A DNA stretch of 46,567 nucleotides from the NCBI GenBank assembly GCA_903920435.1, contig CAIXMB010000143.1:1-46567 (forward strand), given 5' to 3'. The DNA is from an uncultured Actinomycetes bacterium (GTDB lineage: Bacteria > Actinomycetota > Actinomycetes > Actinomycetales > Microbacteriaceae). The position numbers and the translations under genes are program-made. A model generated the notes under the pieces. The model was not told the DNA's origin. It searched no databases and was given only the letters and a program-made list of their open reading frames with translations. Shown piece after piece: positions 41,482 to 46,567 of this stretch. Each line of letters starts with the position of its first letter. Position 1 is the stretch's first letter.

Positions 41482-43016
41482 ATGCTCCCGCTCGTGATCG
41501 GATCCGCGAAGGCCGCGGTGATGACTTTCTCCTCGGTGAGGTCGTCGCCGGTGAGCTCGGCGACCACCCGCCCGCCCCGGATGACGAGGATGCGGTGCGC
41601 GAGACCGAGCACCTCCTCGACGTCCGACGAGATGACGAGCACGCCGATGCCCTGGGCCGCCTGCTCGACGATGAGGTCGTAGATGGCGCGGCGCGACCCG
41701 ACGTCGACGCCGCGCGTCGGCTCGTCGGCGATGAGCAGCTTGCGCGTGCGCTGCAGCGCGCGTGCGAACAGCACTTTCTGCTGGTTGCCGCCCGAGAGTG
41801 CCGAGACGTCGCGGCGGTCGTCGCCCGCGACGGTCACGCGCTCGAGCATGTCGCGAGCCGCACGCCGCTCGCGCGCGGGCGACACCCAGTTGCCCGCGGC
41901 GACCTGGGCGAGGTTCGAGAGCGTGACGTTCTGCCGGATCGGGCGGCCGAGCACGAGGCCCTGCTCCTTGCGCGACTCCGGGATGAGGAAGATGCCGCTG
42001 TCGAGCGCCGCCGGAATGGAGGTGCCGCACGCTGCGCCGTCGATCTCAACGGTGCCCGTGCGGGGTACCGCGCCGAAGATCGCGTGCGCGATCTCGCTGC
42101 GCCCCGCGCCGACGAGGCCCGCGAGGCCGACGATCTCGCCCGCACGGATGGTGAGCGAGACCCCGTTCACCCCGGGCGCCACCAGGTCGCGCACGACGAG
42201 CACCTCACGGGCGTCGGTCGGGGCAGCGGGCTTCTCCGGGAACACCGAGCCGAGCGTTCGGCCGAGCATCCCTTCGATGAGGGTCGCCTCGGTCTCGTCG
42301 GCCGCGGGCGCGGTACGGATGAGGCGCCCATCGCGCAGGATCGTCACTGTGTCGCACAGCTCGAGCACTTCGCCGAGGTAGTGCGAGATGAGAAGGACGG
42401 TGTGACCGGATGCCGCGAGCTGTCGCACCACGTCATGCAGGAGCTGCGTGTCGTGGCCGGCGAGGGCGGCCGTGGGCTCGTCCATGATGATGAGGGACGC
42501 GCCGCGCGCGAGGGCGCGGAGGATCTCGACCTTCTGCTGGTCGGCGGTACGCAGGGAGCCCACGGGCACGTCGGGGTCGAGGTCGAAGCCGGTCTGGCGA
42601 GCGAGGTCGAGGAACTCGCTGCGGAGGGTGCGGCGGCCGATCCAGCCGAGGGTGCGGGGCTCGCGGCCGAGGAAGACGTTCTCGGCGACCGACAGCGCGG
42701 GCACGAGCGCGAGCTCCTGCGCGATGGTCGCGATGCCGCGGTCGAGGGCTTCGCGCGGGCTCGTGAAGCGCTGCTCCTCGCCGTTGACGAGCAGCTCGCC
42801 CGTGTCAGACGTGTAGAGGCCGGCGATGATCTTGCTGAGCGTCGACTTGCCCGCGCCGTTCTCGCCCACGAGGGCGTGCACCGAGCCGGGCTCCAGCCGC
42901 AGGTCGATGTCGGTGAGCACGGGGATGCCGCCGAAAGACTTGCCGACACCCCGCAGCTCGACGAGGAGCTGCGGGGTGCCGGTGACTACTGAGTCAGGCA
43001 AGATCAGCCGGCCCAC
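41478..43016 (-). CDS. RbsA-type ABC transporter ATPase (two nucleotide-binding domains)
   Basis: A 512-residue tandem ATPase. Domain 1: Walker A GENGAGKST, Q-loop AQELAL, a family-typical weak signature SLRTADQQKVE, Walker B LIIMDEPTAAL. Domain 2: Walker A-like GLVGAGRSE (the usual degenerate form), signature LSGGNQQKV, Walker B LLIADEPTRGVD. This is the standard asymmetric layout of sugar importers. GTG 43016 overlaps the binding protein by 13 bases; TTG 43001 is an alternative. It is the middle gene of a binding protein-ATPase-permease operon. Confidence 0.93.
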   Translation of the reverse strand: MGRLILPDSVVTGTPQLLVELRGVGKSFGGIPVLTDIDLRLEPGSVHALVGENGAGKSTLSKIIAGLYTSDTGELLVNGEEQRFTSPREALDRGIATIAQELALVPALSVAENVFLGREPRTLGWIGRRTLRSEFLDLARQTGFDLDPDVPVGSLRTADQQKVEILRALARGASLIIMDEPTAALAGHDTQLLHDVVRQLAASGHTVLLISHYLGEVLELCDTVTILRDGRLIRTAPAADETEATLIEGMLGRTLGSVFPEKPAAPTDAREVLVVRDLVAPGVNGVSLTIRAGEIVGLAGLVGAGRSEIAHAIFGAVPRTGTVEIDGAACGTSIPAALDSGIFLIPESRKEQGLVLGRPIRQNVTLSNLAQVAAGNWVSPARERRAARDMLERVTVAGDDRRDVSALSGGNQQKVLFARALQRTRKLLIADEPTRGVDVGSRRAIYDLIVEQAAQGIGVLVISSDVEEVLGLAHRILVIRGGRVVAELTGDDLTEEKVITAAFADPITSGSI

Positions 43017-44038
43017 TCGCCGGTGAACTTGCTCGCGGTGTCCTTGGTCATGACGCCGTTGTTCGGGAAGTCGGCGAACGGGTCGACGTCTCCCTGGTTG
43101 TTCTTGTTGCGGAGTGCGTCGATCATCGCCTCCATGCCGAGGCGACCGGTGGTGGCGGGCGCCTGCACGACGTCGGCGAACACGGTGCCGTCAGCGACCT
43201 TGCCCTGGCCCCATGCGGAGCCACCGTAGCCGACCATCAGGAAGTCGCTCACGTTCTTACCGGCGGCCTCGATGGCCTGAACAGCACCCTGCAGGCCCTG
43301 GTCGGAGGTGGCGATGAGGTTGACGTTCGGGTTGGCGGTGAGGATGTCGCTCACCGCGGTCTGCGCGGCGGCGGGGTTGTAGAACGTCTCACCCTCCGCG
43401 ACAACGGTGACCGGGCTGCCCTTGGTGGCGGCCTGGAAGCCATCCCACAGTGCGACGCCGACGGCGGAGGCCTTCACGTCGTGCAGGTAGGCGACGTTGC
43501 ACGGGTCGAGGTTCATCGACGCGCAGGCGGCGACCGTCTGCTCACCGAACTTCTTGCCGAGCTCGGAGGGCACGAAGACGACGTTCGCGGCGAGGCCGTC
43601 GACCTGGGTCTTGCCGGTGGTGAAGTCGTCGCCGAGGATCTGGTCGATGTTGACGACGGTGATGCCGGCGTCGATCGCCTGCTTCGTGACGTCGACGATG
43701 GCCGGGCCGTAGATCGGCTGCGTGATGATGCCGTCGTACTGGCCGGATGCGATCGCGTCCTGGATGAGGGTGACCTGCAGGTTCGGGTCGAGGTTGCCGT
43801 CGAGAACCGTGAGAACGGCGTTGTTGGCGTCGGCGACCTTCTGGGCCTCGGCGAGCATCGGCTCGTCATAGGTGTTGGCGACCGCGAACGAGATGTACGC
43901 GATCTGGAGCGGCTCCTCGGAGGGAGCGTCGGTTCCGGCGGGGGCCGGGGTGGAGCAGGCTGCGAGAGCGAGAGCCGTGGTGGCGATCGCCCCGATTGCG
44001 AAGGGGCGAATGAGCTTCGCCGACCGTGATTGCCTCAT
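43004..44038 (-). CDS. Sugar-type ABC transporter substrate-binding lipoprotein
   Basis: A 344-residue protein with a lipoprotein signal (FAIGAIATTALALAAC; lipobox LAAC). The mature protein is a type 1 periplasmic-binding fold: ISFAVANTYDEPMLAEAQKV, LIQDAIASGQYDGIITQPIY, DAGITVVNID, LIATSDQGLQGAVQAIEAAG. Ligand residues cannot be named safely, so the substrate stays open; the XRE-cupin regulator and the enzymes around suggest a small catabolised molecule. A clear AAAGGAG precedes the ATG. The promoter at 44110-44115 carries an inverted repeat. Confidence 0.92.
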   Translation of the reverse strand: MRQSRSAKLIRPFAIGAIATTALALAACSTPAPAGTDAPSEEPLQIAYISFAVANTYDEPMLAEAQKVADANNAVLTVLDGNLDPNLQVTLIQDAIASGQYDGIITQPIYGPAIVDVTKQAIDAGITVVNIDQILGDDFTTGKTQVDGLAANVVFVPSELGKKFGEQTVAACASMNLDPCNVAYLHDVKASAVGVALWDGFQAATKGSPVTVVAEGETFYNPAAAQTAVSDILTANPNVNLIATSDQGLQGAVQAIEAAGKNVSDFLMVGYGGSAWGQGKVADGTVFADVVQAPATTGRLGMEAMIDALRNKNNQGDVDPFADFPNNGVMTKDTASKFTGEWAG

Positions 44039-44104
44039 GGTGATTTCTCCTTTGAAACCGCTGGCTTACCGGGAGTCGACTCCGATCCCGGCTGGTGCTT
44101 TTCA

Positions 44105-44120
44105 GTGTGACTATACACAC
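44105..44120 (-). promoter_or_regulatory. Promoter/operator of the importer operon (-10 TATAGT inside an inverted repeat)
   Basis: gtgtg-actata-cacac: on the reverse strand the strong -10 TATAGT (44110-44115) is flanked symmetrically by GTGTG and CACAC. A protein bound here would cover the -10. Confidence 0.55.
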
Positions 44121-44206
44121 CGTGCACCAGCAATGAAACAAGTGTCCAGAGAAGCTTCAAAGCGCGCGCGCCGAAGGGCACGACCTCGCGGAAGGAGAGT
44201 CAGGCT

Positions 44207-44899
44207 CTACAGGTCGTCCATGGCGCGCAGCACGTCGACCGCCGACGAGAGCGGCACGCCGGCCCCGCGGGCGTCGGTGCCGGGCGCCGTGGGCATCACG
44301 GAGTTCTGCTGGCGCCGGCCGAACACGAACCACACGCCGCGGGCGACGACATCGCCGTTGTTGGAGTACAGGTGGGGGCGTACCGAGTCGAAGTACATCG
44401 AGTCACCCGGCTCGAGCACGTAGGTGTCGAAGTCGAGCTGCAGGGTGAGCCGGCCCTCGATGATGTACGCGTATTCGATGCCCGCGTGCCGCATGAGCTT
44501 GCCCTCGATCGAGCTGGATGCCCCGGGGTCGTAGCTCACGAGAATACCGTCGGCGGGCCCGGTCTCACCGGCCAGGCGCTCCCAGCGCACCCCGTTCTCC
44601 ATCTCGAGCACGGGGTTGTCCGCCGCGCGCTGTACGGGCGGGCCGCTCGCGTACGAGGGGAGGGCCGCGGCATCCGGCCCCTCGGGCACGGCGCGTGCCG
44701 GAGTGCCCATGACGTCGTCGATGGAGATGCCGAGGTGGGTGACGAGCGCGTACAGGGTCGACACCGAGGGCTGGGTCTTGCCGGTCTCCACCTGCGAGAT
44801 GAGTGAGGCCGAGACGCCGAGCGCCTGGGCGACGCTGCGCAGGCTGAGGCCCTGCTGCAAGCGGGCCTCGCGAAGGCGAGAGCCGATGTCCGCCGTCAT
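44207..44899 (-). CDS. XRE-family regulator with C-terminal cupin sensor domain
   Basis: A 230-residue protein. The helix-turn-helix domain fills residues 5-62 (LREARLQQGLSLRSVAQALG, VSASLISQVETGKTQPSVST). A cupin domain follows at about 110-200 (LMRHAGIEYAYIIEGRLTLQ, LEPGDSMYFDSVRPH), with His ligands. XRE-cupin regulators (PuuR, HipB-like) sense small metabolites and usually control adjacent catabolic genes. It sits between the importer operon and the M24 enzyme and is the obvious local regulator, possibly of the inverted repeats found at 44105 and 37652; that link is inference. Confidence 0.92.
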   Translation of the reverse strand: MTADIGSRLREARLQQGLSLRSVAQALGVSASLISQVETGKTQPSVSTLYALVTHLGISIDDVMGTPARAVPEGPDAAALPSYASGPPVQRAADNPVLEMENGVRWERLAGETGPADGILVSYDPGASSSIEGKLMRHAGIEYAYIIEGRLTLQLDFDTYVLEPGDSMYFDSVRPHLYSNNGDVVARGVWFVFGRRQQNSVMPTAPGTDARGAGVPLSSAVDVLRAMDDL

Positions 44900-44976
44900 C
44901 CGTCCTCCAGTTCCCGCGACGTGGCGACATTACCATCACCACGAGGTAGGCCCGGGGCACCGGGATGGCGCGGCTC

Positions 44977-45005
44977 TGGACCCGGGTGTTAACCTATGCT
45001 AAACA
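44977..45005 (+). promoter_or_regulatory. Putative promoter of the M24 gene
   Basis: TGGACC (44977-44982), 17 bases, TAAACA (45000-45005). It lies between the divergent regulator and the M24 gene, about 53 bases before its start; AGGAGG is six bases before the ATG. Confidence 0.45.
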
Positions 45006-45057
45006 TTGCTTCTGCACGACTGAACGGCACGGGGATGCCCGGCAAGAGGAGGACTCG

Positions 45058-46440
45058 ATGAAGAGCACCGGCACGACGGGCACGAACGCTGTCGATTGGG
45101 AGGCCCGCGTCGACTTCGACCGGCTGCGCTCCGAGCGCCTCGCCCGCCTCAAGGCGGAGCTCGAGATCTCGAGCCTCGGGTCGTTGCTCGCGTTCGACTT
45201 CTCGAACATCCGGTACATGACCTCCACCCACATCGGCACGTGGGCGATGGACAAGCTCATCAGGTTCAGCCTGCTCACGCGCAACACCGACCCCATCTCA
45301 TGGGACTTCGGATCGGCCGCGAAGCACCACAAGCTCTACAACCCGTGGCTCGACCGCACCACCGCGGAGATGGACGCCGACCCGAGCGCGCCGCACGAGG
45401 GCACGACGCGACCCCGGCTCGAGAGCGGCGCACGCGCCGGTATCTCGACCCTGCGCGGCGCGTTCACGCCCGACGCGGAGATCGCTGACAAGGTGGCCGC
45501 GAAGATCAAGCGCGAGCTCGACAAGTTCGGTGTCGCCGACCAGCCGCTGGGCGTCGACGTGATCGAGCTGCCCATCCTGTTCGCGCTTCAGAAGCTGGGC
45601 ATCGAGGTCGTCGACGGCCAGCAGGTGTTCATGGAGGCGCGCCGCATCAAGACCCACGACGAGATCCGGCTCCTCACCCAGGCGGCGTCGATGGTCGATG
45701 CGGCCTACGACGAGCTGTACCGCTTCCTTCGCCCCGGCGTCCGCGAGAACGAGGCGGTCGGGGTCGTGGCCAAGACCCTGTACGACCTCGGCTCGGAGTA
45801 CGTCGAGGGCGTGAACGCGATCTCGGGCGAGCGGTGCTCGCCGCATCCGCACGTCTTCTCCGACCGCCTCATCCGGCCCGGCGACCCCGCGTTCTTCGAC
45901 ATCCTGCACAGCTTCAACGGCTACCGCACGTGCTACTACCGCACCTTCGCGGTCGGCTCGGCGTCGAGCGCCCAGCGCGATGCCTACACTCGCGCCCGGG
46001 AGTACATGGACCGCGCCATCGCCCTGGTGAAGCCGGGCGCGACGACCGCCGACATCGTGAAGGTGTGGCCGACCGCCCAGGAGTTCGGCTTCGAGGACGA
46101 GGAGGCCGCGTTCGCCCTGCAGTACGGGCACGGCGTCGGCCTCTCCATCTGGGAGAAGCCGATCTTCTCGCGCCTCGTCTCGCTCGACCACCCCGAGGAG
46201 CTCAAGGAGGGCATGGTCTTCGCCCTCGAGACCTACTGGCCGTCGAAGGACGGCTGGGGCGCTGCGCACATCGAGGAGGAGCTCGTCGTGACCGCCGACG
46301 GGTGCGAGGTCATCACGAAGTTCCCGGCGGAGGAGCTGCTCGTCGCCGGGCAGCGCTACTACGCCGTCGGCGGCGTTCTCGACCAGACGCGCGACTCGCA
46401 GTCGCACCTCAACACGACGTGGGGCCGCGGCGAGGCCTGA
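45058..46440 (+). CDS. M24-family (aminopeptidase P / creatinase fold) enzyme with altered metal site
   Basis: ATG 45058 with AGGAGG upstream gives 460 residues. The N-terminal creatinase-like domain spans about 20-200 and the pita-bread domain 215-440. Expected metal ligands: Asp281 (FFDILHSF), His358 (QYGHGVGLSIWEKP), Glu391 (FALETYWP) and Glu406 (AHIEEELVVT). The second aspartate, 11 residues after the first, is Cys292 (GYRTCYYRTF). A normal dinuclear aminopeptidase site is therefore unlikely. Related non-peptidases with this fold include creatinase and the DMSP lyase DddP; the actual reaction is unknown. It is divergent from the XRE-cupin gene and is probably part of the same module. Confidence 0.85.
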   Translation: MKSTGTTGTNAVDWEARVDFDRLRSERLARLKAELEISSLGSLLAFDFSNIRYMTSTHIGTWAMDKLIRFSLLTRNTDPISWDFGSAAKHHKLYNPWLDRTTAEMDADPSAPHEGTTRPRLESGARAGISTLRGAFTPDAEIADKVAAKIKRELDKFGVADQPLGVDVIELPILFALQKLGIEVVDGQQVFMEARRIKTHDEIRLLTQAASMVDAAYDELYRFLRPGVRENEAVGVVAKTLYDLGSEYVEGVNAISGERCSPHPHVFSDRLIRPGDPAFFDILHSFNGYRTCYYRTFAVGSASSAQRDAYTRAREYMDRAIALVKPGATTADIVKVWPTAQEFGFEDEEAAFALQYGHGVGLSIWEKPIFSRLVSLDHPEELKEGMVFALETYWPSKDGWGAAHIEEELVVTADGCEVITKFPAEELLVAGQRYYAVGGVLDQTRDSQSHLNTTWGRGEA

Positions 46441-46447
46441 GCGAGGC

Positions 46448-46567
46448 GGGTTGAGTAGGCCGCCCGCGGCCGTATCGAAACCCGGCGGGTTGAGTAGGCC
46501 GCCCGCGGCCGTATCGAAACCTCGCCGACGGTTTCGATACGCGCGCCAGAGCGCCCTACTCAACCCG
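46448..46567. repeat. Family A repeats: two direct copies and one inverted copy at the window end
   Basis: Direct arms start at 46448 and 46487 (gggttgagtaggccgcccgc, each running to cgtatcgaaacc). An inverted arm runs from ggtttcgatac (46530) to ctactcaacccg (46567). It starts seven bases after the M24 stop codon. The tandem arm suggests recent rearrangement. Confidence 0.85.

Noticed and set aside
42500-42560. Degenerate signature motif in the first ATPase domain as a defect
   Set aside because: RbsA-type ATPases normally have weak motifs in one of the two domains, so this is a family trait.
46448-46567. CRISPR-like array at the window end
   Set aside because: The two direct copies are separated by only three or four bases and the third is inverted; spacing and symmetry fit palindromic repeats.

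Overview
This is a high-GC actinobacterial chromosome segment, most likely from the family Microbacteriaceae. The evidence is GTG/TTG starts, GlnR next to mycothiol synthase (MshD), CarD, SenX3/RegX3-type phosphate control, a fused IspDF enzyme, and several families of short palindromic repeats of the kind seen scattered through Microbacteriaceae genomes. The family assignment is inference. The core blocks keep the order known from mycobacteria: glnR-mshD near a nitrobindin-like protein, and lpqE-carD-ispD/F-cysS-rlmB.

Layout. 1-8.4 kb is mostly core: a NUDIX hydrolase (cut by the window edge), ppk, mshD, glnR, small membrane proteins, a nitrobindin-like protein, YgfZ, a FUSC-type membrane protein and a G5/DUF2510 surface protein. 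8.4-23.4 kb is an accessory region with defence character. It holds a HepT toxin with an MNT antitoxin that carries an extra Phd/YefM-like N-terminus, coupled to a methyltransferase; a collagen-like lipoprotein; an McrB-McrC-NERD operon; VapBC; an SRA-HNH modification-dependent endonuclease; and a RecB-like nuclease/SF1 helicase fusion. Core gpmA sits inside it, and a diverged copy of the last 141 bp of gpmA lies beyond VapBC. 23.4-26.9 kb carries three paralogous membrane proteins with a shared N-terminal repeat domain, plus a lipoprotein. 27-36 kb returns to core: rtcB with a structured leader, phoU divergent from senX3-regX3, lpqE, carD, ispDF, cysS and rlmB. 36-46.5 kb looks like one catabolic module: amidohydrolase, bicupin, an SDR lacking its catalytic residues, an MFS transporter, an RbsABC-like importer, an XRE-cupin regulator and an M24-family enzyme with a replaced metal ligand.

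Most unusual points. (1) cysS, normally essential, has an in-frame amber codon at residue 345, while the downstream frame stays intact and is ATGA-coupled to rlmB. (2) Two families of short palindromic repeats lie inside coding sequences and are translated, at the linker of mshD and at loops of ygfZ and the helicase; repeats also supply the stop codons of mshD, glnR and vapC. (3) The gpmA 3' end is duplicated around VapBC. (4) The defence island combines two different modified-DNA restriction systems. (5) A Phd/YefM-MNT fusion antitoxin has a perfect AT-rich operator-like palindrome upstream. No tRNA, rRNA, CRISPR array, transposase or prophage was recognised. All gene functions are from motif recognition by eye; no database search was run.
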